A DNA stretch of 64,000 bases from Astropecten irregularis (GCA_963971285.1 OZ020258.1:14466614-14530613); one strand, 5' to 3'; counted from the stretch's first letter, positions 22,879 through 34,820 are shown. A program made the numbers and translations. Notes: generated by a model not told the origin, from the letters alone.

Positions 22879-23710
22879 TCCAATCCAAAAGAGACCTTCA
22901 AACATAAATGATGCCATCCAATTTTAGAACACCCCCTTGAAAAAATTTCCCGTGCATGCCACTGCTTGTGTGACTGCTGTGTTCTCTTCTGCATGCTCTT
23001 CACTTATCTTAAACATGTGTTAAAGATTCTCAAAAAGATACATTGAAAAACTGCATTAAAGAGGCACTGCCAAAATTAAAGCACTCCAAGTCCATGAATA
23101 CCTTGCAATGAGGGTTTGTAATTTGCAAAGTAAGGGTAAGTACAAGAAACAGTACCATTTCTTCAAAAAACATGGTATGGACATACATGTACATCCACAC
23201 AAAGTTGTGGAACATGAAAAGGCATGTACAGTACATGCCCGCTAGAAATTGAAATTGCTTGTCGAGACAAGAATGCCTGTCCTGCGGTTTTACCTCAAGA
23301 CAAAGCAAAAGATCCAATTGAAAAAAGAGCGTCTGCAGTGGTCTCCTCAGTTGAGACTTCAGAAGATAAGAACATCCATCACCCAGTCCAAGTAGATAAC
23401 ATAACACACCTTGAGATCGAGACTCAGTAGATTCTGTACCATGGATCATTGTCAGTAATGGAATATCATACCCAGGTACTCCAGATCCAGGAGCTACTTT
23501 GCCAAAGTTTGACAAAACTCCCGTTCAGTTGTCTCAACCAGAGACATCTACTGTTGTGTTTGGCCCACAAGTCAACTCAATACAGACTTCAATGATATCA
23601 TTACTGACGAAGCTATACGCGTACGAAGTTATCCTAATAAGACGAACAGCAATTGTACAAGATTTCATACAGGCATTTTCAGATAACAAAATAATATTAT
23701 GAATGCCAAA

Positions 23711-23860
23711 ATTGTTGTTCATATGATCATGCCAAATGGTGACCTTGAGGCTGGTCAGGGTGTTGGTGTTTACAAAGATGCTATCACCCAATTGTGGGGT
23801 GATTTTTATAACCAATTCACAACAGGTGATAATTACAAAGTACCTGTAATTCGGGGTTAA
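23711..23860 (+). pseudogene. HECT-like fragment, first copy (uncertain)
   Basis: An open 49-codon stretch reads MPNGDLEAGQGVGVYKDAIT, then LWGDFYNQFTTGDNYKVPVI. The pattern G-x-G-V-x-x-D-x(5)-W-x-x-F followed by G-x-x-x-x-VP recalls a degenerate HECT-like module in repeat-associated animal proteins. This is recall without a search. The identical copy is at 26090-26239. Confidence 0.25.
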
Positions 23861-24841
23861 ATGGGTTAGGATATTCTGGGGTGGAATGGAGATTTGAGCA
23901 TCTCCATCCCCTCCTAAATACATGTACCCCCATCAGATACATGAAGAAGGACAACTCTGATTCCAAACCCGGGTACAGTGTAGTTGGAACTTGTAAGCCT
24001 GGGCCGGCGGTCTGCCTAGGAGAAAGACAACGTTGATTCCAAACCCGGGCTGGTCATGCTGGTTAAACCTCCATTGCCTGGCGGTATACCTGTTCACGGG
24101 ATAGGCTTCAGGAGTAAACCCTGAGGAATAATCCGGAGTAGAGCCCCTAAGGCGGCTGGTCGTCGACATCAACTTCCTTCCGGCAACTCCTGCGGCCAAT
24201 ATGGTTCCAGATGTATTGCTTTGCTCTGCTCTGGACTACACCGGTGAGGTGAAGAAGCGGAGTCTGGGCAGCCCTGAGTCTCCATACACCTTGCCCAGCT
24301 CTGTGCCCCAGAGAGGCTGGCAATCAAACAATTCATTGAGTTACTGCAACCGGAGGATGATGCAGTATCCCACTGCAAACTGTGGTCAGCTGCTGTATCA
24401 AAAACAGCACAACATTGTTTCCAGGACCAACAAAAACAAAGCAAGAGTAGAGGGTGAGATAATATTTTACATGTAAATCAGCATTTCATTACAATACACA
24501 TACAAAGACTGTTATCTTGGTGATAGACTTTTCTGAGAACTTTACATGTAGTCTACAGTGTGAAGTACAAAGTGCTCACTGGACCCAAACTCCAGTGTCT
24601 CTCCATCCGATGGTTGCATTTTACAGGTGCCAAAGTTATGGGTATTGGTTTTTAAATATAATAGAGCGAAAGTCCATGGAAGCAGGATAAGAAAGGCCTG
24701 TATGTCAGAGTTGTTGCCGTGTGTAAATTCACAAATTGCTGTCAGTATGTCCTCTGAATAAAGAAAGAGCCTGGTCAAAGTCAACAGGTCGTCAACATTC
24801 ATGTACGTAGGAAGGGGGATGTACATGTACATGTAAATAAT

Positions 24842-25081
24842 GATGGGAAAACTGGAGAAAATCGTCCACTGAAAGGAGAGAGAAGATGGGTAGTCGCCGA
24901 AGCCTTGGCCAAAGATGGAGTCTTGAACTGGTTCTACAAAACCATTGCTGGAATGACTGAAGAAGAAAAAACAGCAGAAAACCTCACAGCATGTTTGTCC
25001 ATGGAGAACCTGCACAAAGTTGTCTCAGAAAAACAAGCACTTAATAAACTGCATTGGGACAGCCTGCATGACATGAAGTGA
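24842..25081 (+). pseudogene. Exon of an unidentified intron-containing gene, first copy
   Basis: An 80-codon open stretch reads RRWVVAEALAKDGVLNWFYK, then MTEEEKTAENLTACLSMENL and LNKLHWDSLHDMK before a stop. Shifting frame just beyond gives LEMIQRLKSNTWEDDSVKVQ and YMKETALYSQDNQWIT, clearly continuing the same protein, so one small indel disrupts it. Low-complexity is absent and codon use looks genuine. The minus-strand 157-aa ORF over it is the shadow. The family is unrecognised, but the layout is typical of transposase-derived multi-exon genes. Confidence 0.45.
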
Positions 25082-26089
25082 AGCTTCTCCAAAGCACAGA
25101 TCTGGAAATGATACAAAGGCTCAAGTCTAACACATGGGAAGACGACTCAGTGAAAGTGCAACAATACATGAAGGAGACTGCTCTCTACAGTCAGGACAAT
25201 CAATGGATAACCCAATAAAAAGGATGAGCAGAGGACAAAGATATTCTGGAAGAGTTTTCCAATCCAAAAGAGACCTTCAAACATAAATGATGCCATCCAA
25301 TTTTAGAACACCCCCTTGAAAAAATTTCCCGTGCATGCCACTGCTTGTGTGACTGCTGTGTTCTCTTCTGCATGCTCTTCACTTATCTTAAACATGTGTT
25401 AAAGATTCTCAAAAAGATACATTGAAAAACTGCATTAAAGAGGCACTGCCAAAATTAAAGCACTCCAAGTCCATGAATACCTTGCAATGAGGGTTTGTAA
25501 TTTGCAAAGTAAGGGTAAGTACAAGAAACAGTACCATTTCTTCAAAAAACATGGTATGGACATACATGTACATCCACACAAAGTTGTGGAACATGAAAAG
25601 GCATGTACAGTACATGCCCGCTAGAAATTGAAATTGCTTGTCGAGACAAGAATGCCTGTCCTGCGGTTTTACCTCAAGACAAAGCAAAAGATCCAATTGA
25701 AAAAAGAGCGTCTGCAGTGGTCTCCTCAGTTGAGACTTCAGAAGATAAGAACATCCATCACCCAGTCCAAGTAGATAACATAACACACCTTGAGATCGAG
25801 ACTCAGTAGATTCTGTACCATGGATCATTGTCAGTAATGGAATATCATACCCAGGTACTCCAGATCCAGGAGCTACTTTGCCAAAGTTTGACAAAACTCC
25901 CGTTCAGTTGTCTCAACCAGAGACATCTACTGTTGTGTTTGGCCCACAAGTCAACTCAATACAGACTTCAATGATATCATTACTGACGAAGCTATACGCG
26001 TACGAAGTTATCCTAATAAGACGAACAGCAATTGTACAAGATTTCATACAGGCATTTTCAGATAACAAAATAATATTATGAATGCCAAA

Positions 26090-26239
26090 ATTGTTGTTCA
26101 TATGATCATGCCAAATGGTGACCTTGAGGCTGGTCAGGGTGTTGGTGTTTACAAAGATGCTATCACCCAATTGTGGGGTGATTTTTATAACCAATTCACA
26201 ACAGGTGATAATTACAAAGTACCTGTAATTCGGGGTTAA
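26090..26239 (+). pseudogene. HECT-like fragment, second copy (uncertain)
   Basis: This is the exact copy of 23711-23860 in the second duplication unit; the same caveats apply. Confidence 0.25.
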
Positions 26240-27220
26240 ATGGGTTAGGATATTCTGGGGTGGAATGGAGATTTGAGCATCTCCATCCCCTCCTAAATAC
26301 ATGTACCCCCATCAGATACATGAAGAAGGACAACTCTGATTCCAAACCCGGGTACAGTGTAGTTGGAACTTGTAAGCCTGGGCCGGCGGTCTGCCTAGGA
26401 GAAAGACAACGTTGATTCCAAACCCGGGCTGGTCATGCTGGTTAAACCTCCATTGCCTGGCGGTATACCTGTTCACGGGATAGGCTTCAGGAGTAAACCC
26501 TGAGGAATAATCCGGAGTAGAGCCCCTAAGGCGGCTGGTCGTCGACATCAACTTCCTTCCGGCAACTCCTGCGGCCAATATGGTTCCAGATGTATTGCTT
26601 TGCTCTGCTCTGGACTACACCGGTGAGGTGAAGAAGCGGAGTCTGGGCAGCCCTGAGTCTCCATACACCTTGCCCAGCTCTGTGCCCCAGAGAGGCTGGC
26701 AATCAAACAATTCATTGAGTTACTGCAACCGGAGGATGATGCAGTATCCCACTGCAAACTGTGGTCAGCTGCTGTATCAAAAACAGCACAACATTGTTTC
26801 CAGGACCAACAAAAACAAAGCAAGAGTAGAGGGTGAGATAATATTTTACATGTAAATCAGCATTTCATTACAATACACATACAAAGACTGTTATCTTGGT
26901 GATAGACTTTTCTGAGAACTTTACATGTAGTCTACAGTGTGAAGTACAAAGTGCTCACTGGACCCAAACTCCAGTGTCTCTCCATCCGATGGTTGCATTT
27001 TACAGGTGCCAAAGTTATGGGTATTGGTTTTTAAATATAATAGAGCGAAAGTCCATGGAAGCAGGATAAGAAAGGCCTGTATGTCAGAGTTGTTGCCGTG
27101 TGTAAATTCACAAATTGCTGTCAGTATGTCCTCTGAATAAAGAAAGAGCCTGGTCAAAGTCAACAGGTCGTCAACATTCATGTACGTAGGAAGGGGGATG
27201 TACATGTACATGTAAATAAT

Positions 27221-27667
27221 GATGGGAAAACTGGAGAAAATCGTCCACTGAAAGGAGAGAGAAGATGGGTAGTCGCCGAAGCCTTGGCCAAAGATGGAGT
27301 CTTGAACTGGTTCTACAAAACCATTGCTGGAATGACTGAAGAAGAAAAAACAGCAGAAAACCTCACAGCATGTTTGTCCATGGAGAACCTGCACAAAGTT
27401 GTCTCAGAAAAACAAGCACTTAATAAACTGCATTGGGACAGCCTGCATGACATGAAGTGAAGCTTCTCCAAAGCACAGATCTGGAAATGATACAAAGGCT
27501 CAAGTCTAACACATGGGAAGACGACTCAGTGAAAGTGCAACAATACATGAAGGAGACTGCTCTCTACAGTCAGGACAATCAATGGATAACCCAATAAAAA
27601 GGATGAGCAGAGGACAAAGATATTCTGGAAGAGTTTCCTCATTTGATGGATCCAGGAATATTCAGGT
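27221..27667 (+). pseudogene. Exon of the same unidentified gene, second copy, reaching a splice donor
   Basis: The first 240 bp repeat the exon at 24842. Because this copy runs past the duplication edge, it continues as AEDKDILEEFPHLMDPGIFR and then meets TTCAG/GTTTCT at about 27667. The next exon lies at 27771. It is broken by the same indel and stops as copy one. Confidence 0.45.
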
Positions 27668-27770
27668 TTCTAATTTGTATTCTTAAATTTAATTCAAGTC
27701 ATTGAATAGCGCAACATTGACTAAACATTTCTTCTGTTCCGCTTTGTTATGCACATATTTGAACATGCAG

Positions 27771-27925
27771 GTACAGAAGCCACTGAGCAGCTGCGTGACT
27801 TGCTGGAGAAAAAGGCATTGATCAAAGACATCTGGAAGACATCTGCCCTTGAGGCCTTCCATAGCCTTCAAAACCAGTATACACTAAAAGAGCAGAGCCT
27901 ACTCAAATCTTGGCATTTTGACCAG
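27771..27925 (+). pseudogene. Downstream exon of the unidentified gene
   Basis: The acceptor GAACATGCAG precedes TEATEQLRDLLEKKALIKDI, then TSALEAFHSLQNQYTLKEQS and SWHFDQ, closing with a strong donor CAG/GTGAGT. The TSxLExFH motif is shared with a broad class of animal transposase-like genes, from recall. About 17 bp of intron later, R2-like sequence starts, so that retrotransposon interrupts this gene. Confidence 0.5.
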
Positions 27926-27941
27926 GTGAGTTCACAACTTT

Positions 27942-30118
27942 GTGCAGGTGAAAAAAATGTCGGACCCCAAACCGGTATCATACAAACACATCGAATCTCA
28001 AAACCTCAACGATACCTTTGAACCCATTTCTAGTGAAGAGGTTCAGACGGCACTAAAAGGTATGAGGAAGGACGGAGCAGCTGGCCCTGATCGGATCTTC
28101 TATAAAGATCTCTTGCGCACATCCACCACCCAGTTTGCAACTCTATTCAATCTGTGGGTTTGCACTGGAAAAATCCCGGACGACTTGCGATCTAAATTTA
28201 CGACTCTTATTCCAAAGGGAGCCCCCGAGATGGACGATCCATCGAAGTGGCGACCAATAACGGTTGGCTCCTACCTCCTACGATTGTACACTCGCATCCT
28301 CAATACCCGATTGACCGATATCACCAGTATCGATTATCGACAGAAGGCTTTTATACATGCACCTGCCGACGGACGTCTTGAGAACACCACTTTGTTGGAC
28401 GGTCTAATTAAGACACATATCACCAGCAACAAAACATATTTTGTTATGTTTGTAGACCTTTCCAAAGCGTTCGATTCGGTACATCATGCCACCATCAGTT
28501 GTGCTCTTAAGCGCCATAATGTTGCTGCTAAATTCATCGATATTATCGATGATCTATATAAGAATGTCAACACCCGTCTTAAGAATCCCAAGAACTTTTC
28601 GGATCCGATACCAATCTGATGTGGTGTTAAACAGGGGTGCCCCCTAAGCCCCCTTCTCTTTAACCTCGTGTTAGACAAACTCTTGGAATCCTTACCGGAC
28701 TATATAGGTCTCAGCGGTTTCAGTGCACGTCACAATGCTCTTGCTTTTGCCGATGATATCGCCCTCCTTGCCGAAAGCAAACAAGGTCTTTTTGAGTTGT
28801 TGGAACACTGCGTACGATTCTTCGACAAGCGATGTATGACAATTAACGCCTCAAAATCAGGCCTCCCCGGCGCATCTGTCACTAGCAGGATCGGCTCTAG
28901 CCACATCAAGAAGTTGATCCCTATTACCGATTCCAGCTGGTATGTCGATGGGAAGACCATCCCTGTCATCCAGGCCAATGATTGTGCTAAATATCTTGGT
29001 CAAAAGTTCAGAGCCTACGACAAAGACAAGGGAGATGTCATCTCTCCTCTAACAGTCTGGCTGAATCGGGTAGACGAAGCGTACTTAAAACCAGACCAGA
29101 AAATCACCATCCTCCAGCAAAAGCCCTCTGCACTAATGATGTCACGAAAACCCCGGATGTCAGACAAACATTGACTTACCGTGACACGTAGTGTATGCAT
29201 GCGCACACCCACACATGCATGGTTGCAATGTTTGTCTGAGGCCCGGTGCTATTTTTAGCGCAAGTGCGGAGTGCTATTCGTTATTCCTAGTAGAATACAA
29301 TACTAATGTACGAATAACACATTCACCTGTTCGGTTCTACAGAGCCTTTTGAATAAAACCATCAGGAAGATTTTGCATCTACCTGACACCAGCAATTTCA
29401 TTACGCTGCCGCGTGCACTTGGCGGCCTCGGCATCACCGATCTAAAGCTTAATGGTCACAAGCTTCGTCATGGCGCCCTAACCAGACTTGCGAAATCTGC
29501 GGACAAAAACATATCGAACATGTATGCGGCCAACTTCATCCAAGAGCAATTGCAATATGTGGCTCACAGTCTTAAATTACCACAACCCGAAATGAGTAAA
29601 CAAGATAAAAGCGCCACATCAATAACGCATTTATGGAGAGGCAGGAAGCTCATGCCACTAGTAAACAAGGACAGGGATGTCAAGCATTCGACCATTATGC
29701 GGCCACATCTTGGTTAAACAATTTGAAGATCCTACAAGGTAGCTATTTTATCAAAGCTGTCAAACTCAGAGCGAAAACTCTGCCATGTCGCAATAACATG
29801 GCCCATACAGGCATGGATAAGAGCTGCCGCCACTGCTCTGCCAATGCAGAAACAACCTCTCATATATTGCAACGTTGCCCAACCGTGGTCAAACAGCGAA
29901 TCGAACGGCATAACGTGGTGTGTCGCCAACTTACCAGATTTCTGATGAACAAACATGATGAGCATAATATCCACAACGAGCCCATTCTCAACACCTCTAT
30001 ATTATCTACCAAGTCTACATATGCAGGAATGAAGCTATCCAAAGGCCAACTTACCACATTATCTCAACTAGCTATTAAAGGCTCTATCCATATATTTCAC
30101 TCATTTATTATCTCATAG
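27942..30118 (+). pseudogene. R2-like non-LTR retrotransposon (RT plus CCHC), endonuclease core lost
   Basis: The reverse transcriptase runs from about 28020: DGAAGPDRIFYKDLL, KWRPITVGSYLLRLY, FVMFVDLSKAFDSVHH, a TGA stop at 28618, GVKQGCPLSPLLFNLVLDKL, and LAFADDIALLAESKQGLFEL (catalytic FADD). The thumb is interrupted near 29120-29340 by foreign sequence, then resumes as LNKTIRKILHLPDTSNF and ALGGLGITDL. A frameshift near 29690 leads to a CCHC knuckle (CRHC...H...C, about 29824-29880) and RIERHNVVCRQL. The final IKGSIHIFHSF matches the usual R2 C-terminus, yet the restriction-like endonuclease core that should lie between is absent. The 5' end (zinc fingers, Myb) is truncated. Confidence 0.8.
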
Positions 30119-31800
30119 GCTTTACTCCCTCTTCGCCTACCTTCTCCTGCCTATGTCCGACCGGTGTCGGGTCCTGGCTGGGTGCGGTGGCCGGTTGCTC
30201 ATTGCAGGGTGGTATGTCTCCCTGAAAACCCTGGGTCAGCTGGGTCCGGGCCCTTAATCTGCCAACCCTTACTGGAGTGCCCGCCCTGCCACGAACCGGT
30301 CCATCGACCCCAGTCGGGACTTGGTCGGTATGGGTCAGGCTAGTTTTAGCTTAGTGTTTTCATTGCCTACACGAGGCTTTATTTCGTGAAATGTTTATAA
30401 CCTACATGTAAATAGCCAATTGGCTCGTCATCTAATTAGTGACGCGCATTGTAATTTTAAGCAGCTTCCACCATTTATCTTCTTTTTTTAAATTGTACAA
30501 ATTATTGTATCAAAATTAGATGGAGATCATGGGCCACAAAATGCGCACAGATTCATGTATCTATTGCACTCCTAAACGCATTTTCCAGGACAAAGTGGTC
30601 TATGGTGGATGGTACGTCGTTCATGTAAGTACATGTACACTGATTCGTCTTTTCCCCCCCACTGGTGCTTCCTCAAGAAGACTCGGCTTGCCATCTGCAA
30701 TACTGAAAACAACAATTAATATAATAATATTTATTGGATACCGTACCAAACTTATTTAATGAAAATGTTGCATAACAGTTAATAGGCCATACTCCTAAAC
30801 GATAGAAGGCTTTTTCACACAATGTTAAAAAACATTAACAGAAGAGTGCCAGCAAAGGAAATGGGATGCACTGGCATCCAGTTGTGATATGCTGGTTAAT
30901 TGCTATTCAGAGCCCTTAGCATTGAAATTACATGCAACAACTCTTGTGTACATCACCCTTCATTTGCCACAGATGGGTGAAGAAGTTGAAGATCTGGTGG
31001 GATAAGGAAAAACAACACAAGAATGACAACATAATTATATGCAACATTTTCTGTTTCTGTAATTTGGTGATGTAGGCTGCCCGTACTGACGGTTTCTTCA
31101 TTTAAAGATACCTCCACATGCCACAACTTGGTGGCATGGCAGAGGCCAAACTTCAGTCAAGCCATGAAGATGTGGACTAATGAGCAGCCATGTGCTATGG
31201 TCTGGAAACATGCAAATACTTCATGGGAGTTATTTGTATAATGTGTACATGTAACATCCCAGTCTTATGAGGAATAGAAGTGCCACCCTTGAAGGCCTGC
31301 CCGCTTTTCTTGAGGATACTGCCAGCATAGTTGGCATCATCCATACCATCCCCAACGACAATGTTTGTGTTGGCATGAAGGAGTTCCATACACTGTACAT
31401 TGGTCAAGTCCAAGTATGGAATGAAGGGTGAAATACAGGGTGAAAGGGTGAAAAAACATCACTATAACAGGAAATCTTCCAGGTCCATCCATGTGAGACG
31501 GAGCGGCATAAGAACAGCACACTTCTCATCAAGAAGCCAGCAAAGAGATGCAACATTTGCAAAGTTCACTGAGGTGACCTATATGTGTACATGTAGCCCG
31601 TGTAGAGAAACGGATGCATCAAGTGGGTTGGAGTGCAAGGAGCCACAGTTTACTTGATGCACGGACCTCGGAAACAATCACCTGTTCCCATCCCACCTCC
31701 TCTCTAGAAATGCTACACTTTGTGGGGATTTTTCCCAGTACAGGAATTAATAATAGTCTTCTAGTTAAGCTGCATTGCTGTTGTTTGGTACATGTATGTT
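30119..31800. other. Probable R2-like 3' tail, then unassigned sequence
   Basis: 30119-30380 is GC-richer (CCGGTGTCGGGTCC, CCCTGGGTCAGCTGGGTCC) and may be the 3' UTR of the R2-like element. Beyond it, short coding scraps (around 30830-31240) are broken in every frame and unidentified. No RNA gene was seen. Confidence 0.35.
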
Positions 31801-31839
31801 TTTGCTCTTGCGGCCTCAAGTCCTGTACAACTCATTCAA

Positions 31840-32100
31840 ATTGGGATAAACTAAGCATCACCAACATCCAGAAGTACCTATACCCACTGGAACGACACCT
31901 CACGAAAGAAATTTATATGGTCTATACTCGGGGGAAGGAAGGAAGGCGGGTCCCTATCCTCATTCCCTCTGAATGCAGAGAAGTCAAGGAACAGCTTGTA
32001 CATGCCGGGATGTGTGTGGGGTGCCAAGTAACAACCCATACTACTTTGCAAGAAAGGGCTGTCTCAGCAATATCAGAGCCAGTAACTTGTCTTCACAAAC
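31840..32100 (+). pseudogene. Recombinase-like fragment, uncharacterised family
   Basis: The plus strand encodes KYLYPLERHLTKEIYMVYTR and GKEGRRVPILIPSECREVKE. After a frame change near 32020 it gives NNPYYFARKGCLSNIRASN. The arrangement 'LSPLE-x ... GKxGRxVPxLxxxE ... NPYxFAR' is, from recall, the central part of tyrosine-recombinase-like proteins scattered in cnidarian and fish genomes. The catalytic R...HxxH...Y part is not visible here, so the assignment is tentative and the piece is inert. Confidence 0.3.
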
Positions 32101-32800
32101 TTGATCAGCTAAAGCTGGATGGGCCATGCTCTTTGAAGATGATTGAATGAATTTGTATGCATTGATCTGTTAACCTACATGTACCCTTATTCCAAAGAAG
32201 GTTTCCTGAAAACATGTCACTAGACAAAATGACAAAAGTATATAAACACACTACCCTAATCTGCCTTACGTTAAGATCTACTAAAAACCTAACCCCCACA
32301 AAGGGACTTTAACCATCCTTTCTTTTTTGGGGAGGGGCACATTTTCATTTAGAATGTGTCCTTTGAAGGTTCCGGCAACCAACAATAATCAATCAAACGT
32401 GAGCCACTGCCAGACGGGCAATGAAAAAGAAACTTGCACAGCTATATGATCCCCAGCATTTCTAAGCATGACTGGTTTCAAAAAGCATGAGGTTCAAACG
32501 ATGAGGCACTTCACAGCTGTGCAACATGCCAAAATAATTAGAAGTTAATTGGAAGTTAATTGCAAATTTGCCTTTTTAGACTTATTTCAGTTTCAGTGTA
32601 TGCACTTATTGTCTCCAGCATATGCTTTTACCATAAACACTGCCACAAATCAGAAGCTAGCCTACATTTAAAGCATCCAAGCTGTTCTCCAACAATACCT
32701 TGCCTACAGTACAAGCTTATTTGGAAACTTGTCAGCAACCTTTCCTACATGTAGCTGCTTTTGTTTTTAACAAAGATAATTAATTAGGGACGCCAAATAG

Positions 32801-34570
32801 AAGATTCTAACTGCACTGGAGGATGACAGAATAGCAACAAGCAATCTGCTGTGGATTCTGCACCACTATATTCTGCCTGTGGGAAACCATCTACCAGACA
32901 CCTTTGTTGCTGAGAAGAAGCTTGTTTCAGAATTCCTTGTGCCTGTCCGAACCTTTGATGTGTGCTACAATGATGATATAATTTATGATGGTATTCACAA
33001 GGACAGCTTGCAGTGTCCAGATTGCAACGAGCCAAGGTAAAAAAAACATTGCTTCTGAAGATTTTCATTTTCACTTGAAACAGTGACAAGAACTAAGAAG
33101 CTTGACATTTTCATGACTTCATTCAGCGCTGACAATCCTGAACTTCCATCCCTGACATGCCTGATACTGGTGTTTATGAAGCAAAATAATGAAGACCAGA
33201 TCGGTGACCTACATACAGTACAACCTACATGTACAATGTACAGTACAACCTACATGTACATGTACAGTACAATGTACATACATGTATGTACATGTAACTG
33301 TGAGGGAGCTTTTACCACCGTGACAATGAATTTTGAAACTTTAAATTAAATACGTTTCTGTCATTTGTTTTCCAACAGGTACAAGGAAGGGACAATGAAA
33401 GCACAGAAGGCGTTTTCTTATATTCCTCTCATTCCACGGATGCAAAGATGGTTCAAAATGCCGTCATACATGTATCTAGTGGTTTACAGCAGTACGTCTA
33501 TACTCCCGGAAATACCGGTAACCCGGTGGAAGACACCCATATGTCACCTGACTGGAAAAAGATTTATGACAAAGGTAAAGCTGTTTACATATAATTTAGA
33601 CCTATTGATTTTAAGTGTGTGCCTCCGATCCAGTCTATAAGTCCTAATCAATTCCTCAAAATGACAGAGATTCAGTTGTAATGATACCCGTAAAATGCAA
33701 GTTCAAAGTTTTTCTAAAACACAAAATTTACTCTTTTTAAAGTACACATTGTGTCTTTTCTCTGTCTTTTAAAATTGGAGTTCTTTGTAGTTCTTTGTAG
33801 TTATAGCCATTTCAATTGTAATGTGCTTTTGATCATGTTTATGAGTGGAGCGTGGTGTCAATTTAAAATGGTCATTATTATTACTATCTGAATAATTTCA
33901 TGTTTTACTTCACTCAGACAGTACGTGTTTTCAAAGGTGATGACAGGTGTCTCACGTTTGCAACTAGTACGGATGAGTTTGATCCATTCAACCACCAGAA
34001 GGTGTAATACAGCATGAGCCCTATATTGTTGAAGTGCATGAACTTCGACAAATCATTAAGGGACAAGATTGGGAGATTGCTGTCGTCATCTACATGTATT
34101 GTGCCAGGTTATTATTTAAGTTTACATGACAAATTTAGAGCTCTACAACTCGTACTGTTGCATGTACAAGAGATACAAGTATTTTACCGTTTTAATTTTT
34201 AGTTTTTAAAGTAGCGTGTTTTCAACGTATCCTATCGCGAAATAAATATTGGTGTTGAGATCGTTGCTTTCTTTACGCTACTGGTACCTCGCGCTCATCG
34301 TGTAATTGACTGGGGAATAATCGCACTTAACCAGCCAACCAAGCGCTTAGGGCATGCATGCAAGTTGAGCATTTACTGTTTTGCTTGCCGAAATCGATGC
34401 TTTGTTCAAGTCTCATGCTTTAAAACGTTTGATGTATTTATTTTGTTTCTAGGTACAAGAGGGCCAATGAATCTGAACCCATATATGTCACCTCTCGTTG
34501 GTGAGCTATATCAGCTAGAAATGGGAGTGCCATGCTTCGATGCTGCTGAAGGGGTCAACTTCACATGAGA
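32801..34570 (+). pseudogene. CACTA (EnSpm) transposase relic in four exons
   Basis: Exon 1 (32801-33036) encodes VRTFDVCYNDDIIYDG and LQCPDCNEPR, the Cys-rich lead-in of Tnp2-type transposases. A phase-2 intron (33037-33378) joins YKEGTMKAQKAFSYIPLIPR. Exon 2 ends near 33575 at AAAG/GTAAAG. Exon 3 (about 33922-34108) gives VFKGDDRCLTFATSTDEFDP, then YSMSPILLKCMNF and CIVPG, including the first catalytic Asp context. Exon 4 (from about 34453) gives PMNLNPYMSPLVGELYQLEM and stops at 34566. Splice signals are near-canonical but internal stops and a frameshift in exon 2 mark it as dead. The rest of the transposase is lost at the junction with pogo-type sequence near 34600. Confidence 0.7.
33210..33297. 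repeat. TACATGTA-type palindromic microsatellite
   Basis: Interleaved copies of ACATGTACA, TACAGTACAA and ATGTACAT within the first CACTA intron. The motif is self-complementary and scattered over the window (for example 21726, 24828, 27207, 39365). Confidence 0.7.
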
Positions 34571-34599
34571 TGTGTTCATTTACTCGCTTCTACTTCCAT

Positions 34600-34820
34600 G
34601 AAGTCATCAGACTGTGCTGAAACTCAAGTTCAGAAAGAGGCAACTCAGAAGCATGTTGCAGAAGATGGAAGCAAACAAGGACATGACCAGACCTGAGTTA
34701 TTAAAGACAATGGATGTCTTGCATTAGCTATTTACTGGGTGGACCAGTCTTGGAAAGACGTGGATACCAGGACCTTCCAGAAGTGCTTCTAGAAGTGTGG
34801 GGTTCCAGCAGTCATGGTTG
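34600..34820 (+). pseudogene. pogo/Tigger transposase fragment, left of the piggyBac insertion
   Basis: The plus strand encodes LKLKFRKRQLRSMLQKMEAN, then LLKTMDVLH. After one frame change it gives YWVDQSWKDVDTRTFQKCF and KCGVP. This is the segment after the third catalytic Asp in Tigger/Jerky-type DDE_1 transposases (F-K-x-x-YRK, then a W-x-x-V-x-x-x-T-x-x-x-CFRK-like helix). The reading stops where the piggyBac terminal repeat begins at 34834 and seems to resume at 38418. Confidence 0.6.

Larger units (their letters stand above)
22879..27636. repeat. 2379-bp tandem duplication (two units)
   Basis: Unit 1 is 22879-25257 and unit 2 is 25258-27636. Every landmark recurs at an offset of exactly 2379 bp and I saw no mismatch between the units. 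The junctions read AAGAGTTT/TCCAATCC in the middle and AAGAGTTT/CCTCATTT at the right end. The left edge is TTAA/TCCAATCC. Unit ends cut a coding exon (DILEEF...), so only the right copy connects with the following exon. It is either a very recent duplication or an assembly artefact. Confidence 0.9.

Noticed and set aside
23622-23632. TACGAAGTTAT resembles half of a loxP arm (also at 26001-26011).
   Set aside because: Only one half-arm matches, the partner arm and the usual spacer are absent, and the second occurrence is simply the tandem copy. Treated as chance.
22879-27636. CRISPR-like or array-like structure from the repeated ORFs.
   Set aside because: There are only two units of 2379 bp with no spacers; this is a simple tandem duplication in an animal genome.
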